From contig WFYP01000187.1 of the NCBI GenBank assembly GCA_015490055.1, positions 1-14,715 on the forward strand: DNA of 14,715 nt. The letters are read 5' to 3'. Position numbers and translations under genes: made by a program. The notes beneath the pieces were generated by a model. That model was not told where the DNA came from. It ran no database searches and saw nothing but the letters and a program-made list of their open reading frames with translations. The stretch comes from Nitratifractor sp. Its GTDB lineage: Bacteria; Campylobacterota; Campylobacteria; Campylobacterales; Sulfurovaceae. This document shows, one piece after another, positions 6,444 to 13,295 of the stretch (within the stretch, counting starts at the first letter, position 1; the number at the start of each line of letters is the position of its first letter).

Positions 6444-6459
6444 TAGACCAAATAGTCTA
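6444..6459. promoter_or_regulatory. Putative TetR operator 2
   Basis: TAGACCAAATAGTCTA differs from operator 1 at only two central positions and keeps 5-bp symmetric arms (TAGAC/GTCTA). It lies 5-20 nt after a TATACT and 4 nt before the AAGGAG of the AhpD-like gene, a position that would block transcription when bound. Confidence 0.65.
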
Positions 6460-6472
6460 AAAAGGAGAAGCA

Positions 6473-6988
6473 GTGTTTTATTACAAAGAGAATTTAGAAC
6501 AAAAAGAGAAGCTAGAGCGGCTATTTAGAAAAGTAAAAGTTCTTTATGGTGATGTACCACCGCAAATGGAGTTTTTAGGAAATATAGATGCTTCCTATTT
6601 AGAAGATTTCTTAAAAATGGTTGCCAAAATTGCAAGGCATCCAAATATTAACCACGACCTATTTACTTTTTTGCGTCTCCATATAGCTTTTAAAGAGAAT
6701 TACATCTACTGCAAAGCATTTAACACAAAAATGTTACTTACAAACTACTCACAAGAGATAATTGACAATGCAGTTAATAATATAGAGTCAATTCCACTTG
6801 ACACTAGACACATAGCACTCGCTAAATTGGCACTTAAAGTTATTTACAACTCATTGTCAGTTACAAGTAAAGATTTTGACAACCTATTTACACTAGACTG
6901 GAGCCAAAAAGATATTTTCGATTGCATAGAACACGCTGGTACACTATTTAGAAATGGCAGAATTTTAAATGCTTATTTAGTCAAGTAG
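6473..6988 (+). CDS. AhpD-like / carboxymuconolactone decarboxylase-family protein
   Basis: The 171-residue all-helical protein resembles AhpD-like proteins in its central region (about 55-95), which reads LRLHIAFKENYIYCKAFN and matches the family's Lrl.va...CpyCqaFN segment. Only the second of the two redox cysteines is present (C80); the first position is Tyr77. A normal AhpD disulfide cycle is therefore unlikely. The start is GTG, supported by AAGGAG 5-6 nt upstream. The gene follows tetR behind two palindromic operators and is followed 33 nt later by a hotdog protein. The three probably form one regulon dealing with a small organic or oxidised compound (inference). The family call is moderate; the substrate is unknown. 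Confidence 0.6.
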   Translation: MFYYKENLEQKEKLERLFRKVKVLYGDVPPQMEFLGNIDASYLEDFLKMVAKIARHPNINHDLFTFLRLHIAFKENYIYCKAFNTKMLLTNYSQEIIDNAVNNIESIPLDTRHIALAKLALKVIYNSLSVTSKDFDNLFTLDWSQKDIFDCIEHAGTLFRNGRILNAYLVK

Positions 6989-7015
6989 TTATTGGTTATT
7001 TGTGATTAGTATGAG
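6988..7015 (+). repeat. Degenerate 7-bp tandem repeat between the AhpD-like and thioesterase genes
   Basis: The heptads GTTATTG, GTTATTT, GTGATTA and GTATGAG follow without slippage. The first base is the G of the TAG stop codon of the AhpD-like gene. The repeat fills nearly the whole spacer up to the TTG start at 7022. The same relation to a stop codon holds for the repeat at 1183-1210. Confidence 0.4.
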
Positions 7016-7021
7016 CTTATT

Positions 7022-7417
7022 TTGATTGAAAATATAGAGTTTGTTAAACATTTAGGAATTAAACAAGAGGGCAATAGTTTAACCCTAGAGCCAAGAGAAG
7101 AGTTGCTAAACCACTTAGGCTCTATTCACGCAGGGGCTCTTTTTACTCTTGCTGAGAGCCAAAGTGGCTTAACTTTAATAGAGCAATTTGGCAAAGCAAA
7201 TGTAAAAGCCCTACTTCGAAGTTCTAATATAAAATATAAAGCAGAAGCAAAAAGCCAACTAACAGCTACCGGATATATCAAAGCAAAAGATATTGAAAAG
7301 TTTAACACACAACTAAATAAAAAAGCTAGAGCATTAATAGATGTAGCAGTAGAAATTTTGGATACAGAGCAAAAGAGCGTACTAACTGCTACTTTTAGTT
7401 GGTTTATACAGAGATAA
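7022..7417 (+). CDS. Hotdog-fold thioesterase-like protein (PaaI/DUF4442 type)
   Basis: The 131-residue protein has the single-domain hotdog pattern. The segment NHLGSIHAGALFTLAESQSG (30-49) matches the conserved helix of PaaI-like acyl-CoA thioesterases, including His36-x-Gly38 and the acidic Glu45 expected near the active site. The C-terminal beta strands (about 70-129) follow the usual order and the length is normal. Such enzymes cleave acyl-CoA or aryl-CoA thioesters in the cytoplasm as tetramers. The start is taken as TTG at 7022, with only a weak purine stretch upstream; no nearer ATG keeps the N-terminus. It probably belongs to the same transcript as the AhpD-like gene and converges on the ACP phosphodiesterase gene 17 bp away. 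Confidence 0.75.
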   Translation: MIENIEFVKHLGIKQEGNSLTLEPREELLNHLGSIHAGALFTLAESQSGLTLIEQFGKANVKALLRSSNIKYKAEAKSQLTATGYIKAKDIEKFNTQLNKKARALIDVAVEILDTEQKSVLTATFSWFIQR

Positions 7418-7434
7418 TAGCAATAAAATGAGTG

Positions 7435-8049
7435 TTAAATTCTCCAGTGTTGTATATCTTTATCGTGATAACCTTCTTTTACTCTTTGCATTAGTTGAGG
7501 AAAAAATATTAAAAACATCTCTTCTAATTCTTCTTTTTTCTCTTTAATTAGTGGAATATACCTCTTGCAATTATCTTTAGCCAACGACTTAGCAGAGAGC
7601 CTATTGTCTATGCGTTCAAAAGCCTCTATTACACCATCTATGGTTACATAACTCTCTAGCTGTTTACTTGCAACCACCCTATGTATAACATATTGTGCAT
7701 TTTTTGGATAGTTATCTATACTATCAATCGCCATAAAGCGAAAGTTATCTAAAAAGTGTTGCCTATCTATTTTGCAATAATTATTCCAATGCTTGCTTAA
7801 AAAGTAATCATATAAAATATCTAATACAACGCCCTTTAAGTGTCCTCTTGGTGTTAGTAAAGCTTTACTTTTAGAGACTATTGGGTGAGAATCGGTAAAA
7901 TTGTCTATAATTATATGTGTCTTAATACCAGCATCTATTCTTTTGCTAGCTCCACTCCATTTTCGACATTTAAGTGGGTCTGCTAACATATTTCCAAGCT
8001 GGTGTTCTATATGATTTTCAGAAAGAAACACATGTGCTAACCAGTTCAT
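7435..8049 (-). CDS. acpH: Putative acyl carrier protein phosphodiesterase (AcpH family)
   Basis: AcpH-type enzymes remove the 4'-phosphopantetheine arm from holo-ACP. The 204-residue protein shows the family blocks MNWLAHVFLS (1-10), GNMLADPLK (19-27), GIKTHIIIDNFTDSHP (41-56) and GVVLDILYDYFLSKHW (73-88). The conserved His and Asp residues expected to hold the metal (H6, D24, H45, D49, D53, D77) are in place. The length is close to the usual 190-200. The ATG lies 3 nt after the murE stop codon and lacks a clear Shine-Dalgarno, so translation is probably coupled to murE. Cell-wall and fatty-acid functions are thus paired in one operon. Not every family member has had its activity shown. Confidence 0.85.
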   Translation of the reverse strand: MNWLAHVFLSENHIEHQLGNMLADPLKCRKWSGASKRIDAGIKTHIIIDNFTDSHPIVSKSKALLTPRGHLKGVVLDILYDYFLSKHWNNYCKIDRQHFLDNFRFMAIDSIDNYPKNAQYVIHRVVASKQLESYVTIDGVIEAFERIDNRLSAKSLAKDNCKRYIPLIKEKKEELEEMFLIFFPQLMQRVKEGYHDKDIQHWRI

Positions 8050-8052
8050 AAC

Positions 8053-9336
8053 TTAACTGATGCCTAAAATTTCCCGTGCTACAACTCTGTCGTCAAATGG
8101 AATTTTCTCGCCCTTTATATCTATATAATTTTCATCACCTTTACCTAAAATTAACAATACTTCATCATCTTTTAGTTCACTAATCGCTTTTTTAATAGCT
8201 TCTTTTCTATCTACAATTTTTACTACACCCTCTTTGCCATCTAGTGGTGCGGCGATCTGTTCTATAATCTCTTTTGGCTCTTCGCTTCGTGGATTATCGC
8301 TTGTAATATAGAGTTTTTTTGCGTACTTTGCAGCCGCTAAACCCATTTTTGGGCGTTTGTCTCTATCTCTGTCGCCACCTGCTCCAAACACTACCGAAAT
8401 ATCTCTATCTTTTATACTCTCTAAAACTTTTAACATTCCATCTGGAGTATGTGCAAAATCTACAATAACTGTCGGATTGTGCGATATTACCTCCATTCTT
8501 CCACTAACACCACCAAAGCCCTCTACAGCTTCGCAAATCTCTTCTAAACTCTTGTCCGTCACCAACTTGACACCAGCAACCGCAGCCGCCAAATTGTAAA
8601 CATTAAATAAACCAACTAAATTGGACTTAAAAGTAGCTACTTTACCCATATTATTAATCGCAGCAGTTATACCACCACTTAAACTATAAGCATCTATTCT
8701 AAAACTAGATGGCTCTTCTAGCGAATAAGTATAGGTATTAACTTCATTATACATAATCTTTTTAATCTCATCTTTGTTAATAAGCTTTAAACTCTCGTCT
8801 AAAAAGAATTTACTCTTAACAGCTCTATACTCGGCTACGCTCTTGTGGTAATCTAAATGGTCTTGCGTAACATTTGTAAAAATTTTTAATGCAAACTCTA
8901 AACCCTCTATTCGATTTTGGTCAATCGCGTGCGAGCTAACCTCCATTACAAAATACTCCCCACCAGCCTCTTTAGTCTGCTTAATATTATGCAAAGTTTG
9001 TAAAATAGAAGGTGTAGTTAAGCTCTTATCCTCTAACCGCTCATCATTTAAAAAGAAGCCCCTAGTACCTTGCAAACCTGTAATATAACCTAAGTCGGTA
9101 AGTATAGAGTAAATAATTGCAGCCGTTGTAGTCTTACCATTAGTACCAGTAATACCAATAAGCTTAACACTATCTAAGCCCCAAATATCTATAAGCTCTT
9201 TTGGCGTAATAACCTTCGCATTTGCATCGATACTATCAATATATTTACTATTTTGAGCCGTCTTTAAAAAGCAACCCCCCTCTTTTACTTCGCGAGTATC
9301 TTCTGTAACAAATATCCCATTCTCTAATTCAAACAT
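8053..9336 (-). CDS. murE: UDP-MurNAc-L-Ala-D-Glu--meso-diaminopimelate ligase MurE
   Basis: MurE adds meso-diaminopimelate to the peptidoglycan precursor in the cytoplasm, using ATP. The ATP loop GTNGKTTT is at 64-71, the Mur-ligase signature TNVTQDHLDYH at 154-164, the lysine expected to be carbamylated (K174 in YRAVKSKFF) follows, and FGAGGDRDRDKRPKMG is at 317-332. The DNPR motif (347-350) marks ligases specific for diaminopimelate rather than lysine. At 427 residues it is shorter than the E. coli enzyme, with a compact N-terminal domain (about 1-55), as in other Campylobacterota. AGGTGA lies 5 nt before the ATG and a TATAAT about 26 nt upstream. The ACP phosphodiesterase gene follows after 3 nt. 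Confidence 0.97.
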   Translation of the reverse strand: MFELENGIFVTEDTREVKEGGCFLKTAQNSKYIDSIDANAKVITPKELIDIWGLDSVKLIGITGTNGKTTTAAIIYSILTDLGYITGLQGTRGFFLNDERLEDKSLTTPSILQTLHNIKQTKEAGGEYFVMEVSSHAIDQNRIEGLEFALKIFTNVTQDHLDYHKSVAEYRAVKSKFFLDESLKLINKDEIKKIMYNEVNTYTYSLEEPSSFRIDAYSLSGGITAAINNMGKVATFKSNLVGLFNVYNLAAAVAGVKLVTDKSLEEICEAVEGFGGVSGRMEVISHNPTVIVDFAHTPDGMLKVLESIKDRDISVVFGAGGDRDRDKRPKMGLAAAKYAKKLYITSDNPRSEEPKEIIEQIAAPLDGKEGVVKIVDRKEAIKKAISELKDDEVLLILGKGDENYIDIKGEKIPFDDRVVAREILGIS

Positions 9337-9361
9337 AAATTCACCTATAACAATTTTGCAT

Positions 9362-9367
9362 ATTATA
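9362..9367 (-). promoter_or_regulatory. Putative -10 box of murE
   Basis: TATAAT on the minus strand lies 25 nt upstream of the murE ATG, followed by AGGTGA as ribosome-binding site. The leader would be short, about 18-20 nt. Confidence 0.45.
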
Positions 9368-9408
9368 TCGTGAATAGACTAAGTTTTGGATATTTAAGTA
9401 GTGCTTAG

Positions 9409-9437
9409 CTTGCTCCCAAATGCAATTTGGGAGCAAG
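9409..9437. terminator. Perfect 13-bp hairpin between the TPR-like gene and murE
   Basis: CTTGCTCCCAAAT and its exact reverse complement enclose a GCA loop. It lies about 70 nt downstream of the TPR-like gene stop and about 40 nt before the murE promoter, both on the minus strand. There is no U-run after the stem on that strand, so a classical intrinsic terminator is not certain. It may be an mRNA-stabilising end or a binding site. Confidence 0.45.
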
Positions 9438-9495
9438 AAAAGTTTTAAATATTTAGGGAGTAGTTATGCAAGTACTGTCTATTTATTAAAGTGAA

Positions 9496-9521
9496 CCAAA
9501 AGGCTACAGTTTGCCTTTTGG
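9496..9521 (-). terminator. Hairpin overlapping the stop codon of the TPR-like gene
   Basis: CCAAAAGGC (9496-9504) and GCCTTTTGG (9513-9521) form a 9-bp stem with an 8-nt loop. On the minus strand it spans the TAG stop (9504-9506) and is followed by TTCACTTT, a weak U-tract. It is a probable terminator placed inside the end of the coding region. Confidence 0.5.
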
Positions 9522-10064
9522 TAGCAGTGAATAAAGTGTAAGTATATCTTGGTCGTTTTCGTAAGTAGGGGCATGGGTTTCTAAGTAGTTTAGTGCAACA
9601 CTGTAGTAGCCATTGTCTGTAAGTTTTTTAATAAAATCGATAAATTGCCACTTCTTTGTAATTATTACTTTTGTGGAGAAAATTGCATCTTCGAATGCTT
9701 CTTTAAAATTTTCTTTTGTCTCTACTAATGTTAAAAAATCTTCATACTCTATTCCATCATATTTTGCTAAATCTGCATCTATGAGTTCATATACATCATC
9801 TTTAGTTGATACTATTAAGTTTGTTATTAACTCTTCCATAGATTTTTTAATATTATCACTACTATTTTTTATACTTTGATAATAAAAATATAACACTTGA
9901 GCCTCTTCTTTAAATTCGAATCCTAAGTCTGACAACAATGCTCCAATATATGCCTCAGAATTTTCCATATCATTAGATAAAATTACAGCATAAAGGCTCA
10001 AAGCATTTTTATAATCTTTTTCAATAAATAATTTCTCTGCTCTACTTAATTGCTGTTTTATCAT
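9504..10064 (-). CDS. TPR-like hypothetical protein
   Basis: The 186-residue soluble, acidic, helical protein has no named homologue that I recognise. The N-terminus (about 4-45) reads as a tetratricopeptide unit, with RAEKLFIEKDYKNALSLYAVIL followed by NSEAYIGALL. The C-terminus (about 145-185) has a second similar helix pair, YYSVALNYLETHAPTYEND. The middle is helix-rich and charged. No signal peptide or membrane segment is seen, so it is probably a cytoplasmic protein-interaction scaffold. GGAT lies 5-6 nt before the ATG, and two TATAGT-like hexamers are about 30-45 nt upstream. Its position between the alpha operon and murE is not informative. It has its own hairpin at the stop codon and seems to be a single-gene unit. 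Confidence 0.75.
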   Translation of the reverse strand: MIKQQLSRAEKLFIEKDYKNALSLYAVILSNDMENSEAYIGALLSDLGFEFKEEAQVLYFYYQSIKNSSDNIKKSMEELITNLIVSTKDDVYELIDADLAKYDGIEYEDFLTLVETKENFKEAFEDAIFSTKVIITKKWQFIDFIKKLTDNGYYSVALNYLETHAPTYENDQDILTLYSLLPKGKL

Positions 10065-10207
10065 AAATATCCTTCTTTAGTATTATCTGTAACTATAATC
10101 AGACTATAACACACTTATATTAACTAATAGTAAATATATGACAAATTTATAAAAATATTGAAGAAAAATGTTACGAAAATTACATTTTTTAGAAAAATAG
10201 GGGAGTT

Positions 10208-10224
10208 TTAGGGCAAAGCCCTAA
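10208..10224 (-). terminator. Putative terminator of the alpha operon
   Basis: TTAGGGC and GCCCTAA form a 7-bp stem around an AAA loop 9 nt after the rplQ stop. On the minus strand the stem is followed by AACTCCCCTATTTTT; the U-run begins about 10 nt late, so efficiency is uncertain. Confidence 0.5.
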
Positions 10225-10233
10225 GGAGAAGAG

Positions 10234-10584
10234 TTATACTCTTTCGATAATTGCCATTTCACTAGCATCGCCACGGCGAACTCTAGTTTTGATAATTCTA
10301 GTGTATCCACCACTTCTATCTTTATACTCTGGTGCAATCTCTTCTACTAATTTTTTAGTACTCTCTTTACACTGAAGTTGTGCGAAAACAGCTCTGTGTG
10401 CATTAAAATCAGCTTTTGCTGCTTTTGTAATTAACTTTTCGTAGTACTTTCTAAGCTCTTTAGCTTTTGCTAAAGTTGTCTCTATTCTACCCTCGTTTGT
10501 AAGGGCAATCGCTAAGTTCTTAAGTAGAGCAGCTCTGTGCTGAGACTTTCTATTAAGTTTGCGATATCCATGTCTATGTCTCAT
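10234..10584 (-). CDS. rplQ: 50S ribosomal protein L17
   Basis: This large-subunit protein near the exit-tunnel opening is 116 residues, standard for the bacterial family. The N-terminal MRHRHGYRKLNRKSQHRAAL, with LLKNLAIALTNEGRIETTLAKAKELR following, is the L17 signature. The C-terminus keeps GGYTRIIKTRVRRGDASEMAIIE. AAGGATT lies before the ATG. It is the last gene of the alpha operon, 12 nt after rpoA, and is followed by a hairpin. Nothing unusual is seen. Confidence 0.98.
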   Translation of the reverse strand: MRHRHGYRKLNRKSQHRAALLKNLAIALTNEGRIETTLAKAKELRKYYEKLITKAAKADFNAHRAVFAQLQCKESTKKLVEEIAPEYKDRSGGYTRIIKTRVRRGDASEMAIIERV

Positions 10585-10596
10585 GGTAATCCTTTA

Positions 10597-11598
10597 TTAA
10601 TTATTTTTTAACTGCTTAATTTTTTCTATTAAATCAGCTCTTAACTTGCCATCAAGTTCATAATCTTTACCAAAACCATGGCTATCTAAAGTATGCATAA
10701 TCTCATCTAAAGATTTTTTACCAAGGTTTTTAATAGATTTAATCTCATTTTCGCTCATTAATACAAGCTCACCAATAAATTTAATACCAGCTCTCTCTAA
10801 AGAGTTAGAGCTTCTTGCACTAAATCCTAACATATCTATAGGAATAAGAAGAGTTTTTAGTGCACTCTCGCTTTTACCTTTAGTTTTTGTTGCTTCTAAA
10901 TCGATATCGAACACTTGACCAAAGATATTCATTTGCTTATTCATTGTCTCCAACGCATTACCAAATGCATCTCTTGGTGAAATTTGTCCATCTGTCTCGA
11001 TTTCGAAAACAATCTTTTCGAAGTTAGGATTATCATCCACAAGTACATTCTCTATTTTATAGTTAGCATTTCTTACTGGAGTAAAGAATGCATCTAATGC
11101 AATAGCTTCGCTATCTACACTATCTATTAAATCTTCACTAGGTACATAACCAATACCCTTAGCAATTTCGATTGTGAAGTTTAGCTCTGCATCTTCATTT
11201 AGAGTTGCTAATATTAAGTCGCCATCAATAACTTCTACTTGATCATTTGCTAATTCACTAGCTTTAATCTCTTTTGGACCACTAAAGCTATAATTAACCA
11301 CTGCACGCTCTAACTCATCTTTGATTATAAATCTAATATTTTTAAGATTCATAATAAATACAGCGATATCCTCTTTCATACCGCGTACTGAATCGAACTC
11401 GTGTAGTACACCATCTATTTTTAATGAAATTGGTGCAAAACCGATTGAGCTACCTAAAATTAGGCGTCTTAATGGGTGTGCTAATGTAATAGCAAACCCT
11501 GGCTCAAATGGTGCAGCAGTAATTTCTGCTTTGTTTTTACCAATCTCGTTTATATCAACTTCATTTGGTACTTCAGGAGCAACTTTAATTTTATTCAT
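10597..11598 (-). CDS. rpoA: RNA polymerase alpha subunit
   Basis: The alpha subunit dimerises to nucleate RNA polymerase assembly and contacts UP elements and activators. In 333 residues the N-terminal assembly domain (about 1-230) contains HPLRRLILGSSIGFAPISLKI (41-61) and the conserved SPRDA near 207-211. After a flexible linker, the C-terminal domain (about 245-330) carries SARSSNSLERAGIKFIGEL and the helix-hairpin-helix IKSIKNLGKKSLDEI (287-301). The length matches the E. coli protein (329). A weak AAGG lies about 9 nt before the ATG. It is 18 nt after rpsD in the usual order. It is full-length and not fused. Confidence 0.98.
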   Translation of the reverse strand: MNKIKVAPEVPNEVDINEIGKNKAEITAAPFEPGFAITLAHPLRRLILGSSIGFAPISLKIDGVLHEFDSVRGMKEDIAVFIMNLKNIRFIIKDELERAVVNYSFSGPKEIKASELANDQVEVIDGDLILATLNEDAELNFTIEIAKGIGYVPSEDLIDSVDSEAIALDAFFTPVRNANYKIENVLVDDNPNFEKIVFEIETDGQISPRDAFGNALETMNKQMNIFGQVFDIDLEATKTKGKSESALKTLLIPIDMLGFSARSSNSLERAGIKFIGELVLMSENEIKSIKNLGKKSLDEIMHTLDSHGFGKDYELDGKLRADLIEKIKQLKNN

Positions 11599-11616
11599 TA
11601 TGCAAGCCTTTGCTTA

Positions 11617-12243
11617 TTATTTAGAGTAAAGCTCAACGATAAAGCGCTCTTCTACTGGAATCTTAACTTCTTCTCTTTCTGGAGTTCTAGTAAAGATACC
11701 AAATAGTTTATCCTTCTCAACATCTACCCACTCAACAATACCAGTTTGGTTTGTAAGCTCAAGTGATCTTGCAATTTGAGTGTTAGCTTTGCTTTTTTCT
11801 CTAATTTCAATTTTTTGTCCAGCTTTTACTCTGAAAGATGGAATATCTACTCGTTTACCATCAACTAAAATATGTCCATGGTTTACAAGTTGTCTTGCAA
11901 ATGCTCTAGTAGTTGCAAAACCCATTCTATAAACTACATTATCAAGTCTTTGCTCTAGTAACTGAATTAATAATTCACCAGTGTTACCCTCTTTTCTTGA
12001 AGCCTCTTTAAATAGGGCTCTAAATTGTTTTTCGCTAACACCGTACATAAATTTAGCTTTTTGCTTCTCACGAAGTTGCATACCATATTCGCTAATTTTT
12101 GAACGACGCTGACCATGCTGACCAGGTGCATATGGGCGTTTCTCTAAAGCACTTTTACCTGCTAATCTTCTCTCGCCCTTCATTCCTAAATCAACGCCAA
12201 GTCTTCTTTCAAGTTTCTCTCTTGGACCTCTATATCTTGCCAT
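11617..12243 (-). CDS. rpsD: 30S ribosomal protein S4
   Basis: S4 is a primary 16S rRNA binder that starts small-subunit assembly. In E. coli it is also the translational repressor of this operon. The 208 residues comprise an N-terminal RNA-binding part (MARYRGPREKLERRLGVDLG at 1-20; no zinc cysteines) and an S4 domain at about 98-160 (LDNVVYRMGFATTRAFARQLVNHGHILVDGKRV). AAAAAAGG precedes the ATG. The 50-nt gap upstream is AT-rich and holds a small TAGTTT-ATT-AAACTA hairpin at 12274-12288. Whether S4 regulates the operon here is unknown; the folded leader upstream of rpmJ is a candidate site. Confidence 0.98.
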   Translation of the reverse strand: MARYRGPREKLERRLGVDLGMKGERRLAGKSALEKRPYAPGQHGQRRSKISEYGMQLREKQKAKFMYGVSEKQFRALFKEASRKEGNTGELLIQLLEQRLDNVVYRMGFATTRAFARQLVNHGHILVDGKRVDIPSFRVKAGQKIEIREKSKANTQIARSLELTNQTGIVEWVDVEKDKLFGIFTRTPEREEVKIPVEERFIVELYSK

Positions 12244-12293
12244 TTAATTACCTTTTTTACTTAAATCTTATACTAGTTTATTAAACTAATTAG

Positions 12294-12668
12294 TTACACA
12301 CGACGCTTTTTAGGAGGGCGACATCCATTGTGTGGTAATGGAGTAATATCTTTAAAGAATATTACACGAATCCCCTCTATTGCTCCTACGCTCTTAACAG
12401 CAGTTTCTCTACCAGAACCAGGACCTTGTACTTTAATTCCTACCTCTTTAATTCCATACTCTTGTGCTTTACTCATAGCATCTTCTACAGCTTGTTGTGC
12501 TGCGTATGGAGTAGATTTTTTACTACCTTTGAACCCTAAGCTTCCTGCACTGCTCCAAGCTAGTACATTACCCATCTCGTCTGTAACAGTAATTACAGTA
12601 TTGTTAAATGTTGCAGCGATATACACAACACCTTTCGCAACTTGCTTTTTAATTTTTCTTTTTGCCAT
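12294..12668 (-). CDS. rpsK: 30S ribosomal protein S11
   Basis: S11 lies in the 30S platform near the mRNA exit. The 124 residues fit the family, which runs to about 130. VYIAATFNNTVITVTDEMGNVLAWSSAGSLGFKGSKKSTPYAAQ, followed by KVQGPGSGRETAVKSV and the basic C-terminus HNGCRPPKKRRV, are diagnostic. AGGAG precedes the start. A second ATG 7 nt upstream (12673-12675) is out of frame, so the downstream ATG is the correct start. It is 16 nt after rpsM. Confidence 0.98.
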   Translation of the reverse strand: MAKRKIKKQVAKGVVYIAATFNNTVITVTDEMGNVLAWSSAGSLGFKGSKKSTPYAAQQAVEDAMSKAQEYGIKEVGIKVQGPGSGRETAVKSVGAIEGIRVIFFKDITPLPHNGCRPPKKRRV

Positions 12669-12684
12669 TTGCCATTGCTCCTAA

Positions 12685-13047
12685 TTATGCTGCGCCAACA
12701 GTTTTACGCTTACCTTTTCTAGTACGCGCGTTTGTTTTAGTCTTCTGACCACGAACCGGCAGACCTCTTCTATGGCGTAAACCACGGTAACTACCTAAAT
12801 CCATTAATGTTTTAATGTCAAGCATTACTTTCTTACGAAGGTCTCCCTCCACCATGTAATTCTCTTGAATTTCATTACGAATTGTAGCAGCTTCTGTATC
12901 TGTTAATTCATGAACTCTTTTATTATAATCGATACCAGTTGCATCTAAAATTTTTCTTGAAGTAGTTAAACCTATACCATAGATATAAGTTAAAGCATAC
13001 TCCATTCTTTTATTTTTTGGTAAATCAACCCCTGCAATACGAGCCAT
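12685..13047 (-). CDS. rpsM: 30S ribosomal protein S13
   Basis: S13 sits in the head of the small subunit and contacts the P-site tRNA and the 50S bridge. The 120 residues include ARIAGVDLPKNKRMEYALTYIYGIG at the N-terminus, the helix-two-turn-helix LMDLGSYRGLRHRRGLPVRGQKTKTNARTRKG, and a basic tail. The length is normal. The ATG lies 2 nt after the rpmJ stop codon and its Shine-Dalgarno AAGGATAAG overlaps the rpmJ end, which implies tight coupling of the two genes. Confidence 0.98.
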   Translation of the reverse strand: MARIAGVDLPKNKRMEYALTYIYGIGLTTSRKILDATGIDYNKRVHELTDTEAATIRNEIQENYMVEGDLRKKVMLDIKTLMDLGSYRGLRHRRGLPVRGQKTKTNARTRKGKRKTVGAA

Positions 13048-13049
13048 AC

Positions 13050-13163
13050 TTATCCTTGTCTCTGTTTATGTTTAGGATTCTTACAAATCACTCTTACGAT
13101 ACCTTTGCGCTTAATAACTTTACAGTCATCGCACATCTTCTTAACTGATGGTCTTACCTTCAT
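13050..13163 (-). CDS. rpmJ: 50S ribosomal protein L36
   Basis: The 37-residue protein begins MKVRPSVKKMCDDCKVIKRK and ends KNPKHKQRQG. Its zinc-binding ligands are Cys11, Cys14, Cys27 and His32, so this is the zinc (C+) form. TAGGAG lies 6 nt before the ATG (13161-13163). It is the first gene of the alpha operon here and its stop is 2 nt before rpsM. In many relatives infA and secY lie just upstream; here only a non-coding leader does. It is easily missed because of its size. Confidence 0.97.
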   Translation of the reverse strand: MKVRPSVKKMCDDCKVIKRKGIVRVICKNPKHKQRQG

Positions 13164-13198
13164 AAGGTACTCCTAAATTTTCTTTTACACCTAATTTT

Positions 13199-13287
13199 TG
13201 CGTGGATTAGCGAGTCTTTAGCGTTTGCTAAATTGCTACTCCAGCCCTTATATAGGCGGTGTAAGCTATATAAAAGCTCTTCACGCA
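13199..13287 (-). promoter_or_regulatory. Structured 5' leader of the alpha operon
   Basis: On the transcribed strand a closing stem (TGCGTG at 13282-13287 with CACGCA at 13199-13204) encloses two further hairpins. The larger pairs the 13-nt segments 13266-13278 and 13243-13255 with two G-U wobbles around a 10-nt loop. The smaller, 13217-13232, is TTTAGC-AAAC-GCTAAA, with TAGC/GCTA flanks at 13208-13211 and 13235-13238. This suggests a three-way junction just upstream of rpmJ, downstream of TATAAT-like boxes at 13317-13322 and 13296-13301. It may be a ribosomal-protein autoregulatory site (inference); no known family is recognised. Confidence 0.5.
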
Positions 13288-13295
13288 GTTCCACT

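Noticed and set aside
7126..7308. Minus-strand reading frame inside the thioesterase-like gene
   Set aside because: It is antisense to a conserved hotdog segment and shows no recognisable protein features.
3466..7434. Defence island or toxin-antitoxin system in the accessory region
   Set aside because: The genes are an exporter, two transcription regulators, a broken dioxygenase, an AhpD-like protein and a thioesterase-like protein; none has nuclease, toxin or immunity features.
8053..9336. MurE truncated at the N-terminus
   Set aside because: It is shorter than the E. coli enzyme, but short MurE proteins are normal in this group. All catalytic motifs are present, and the ATG has a good ribosome-binding site and promoter.
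12669..12684. Upstream ATG for rpsK at 12673-12675
   Set aside because: It is out of frame with S11; the ATG at 12666-12668 gives the conserved N-terminus.
13199..13287. tRNA or tmRNA-like gene in the rpmJ leader
   Set aside because: There is no T-loop GTTCGA motif, no anticodon-arm geometry and no CCA end; the stems fit a leader structure instead.
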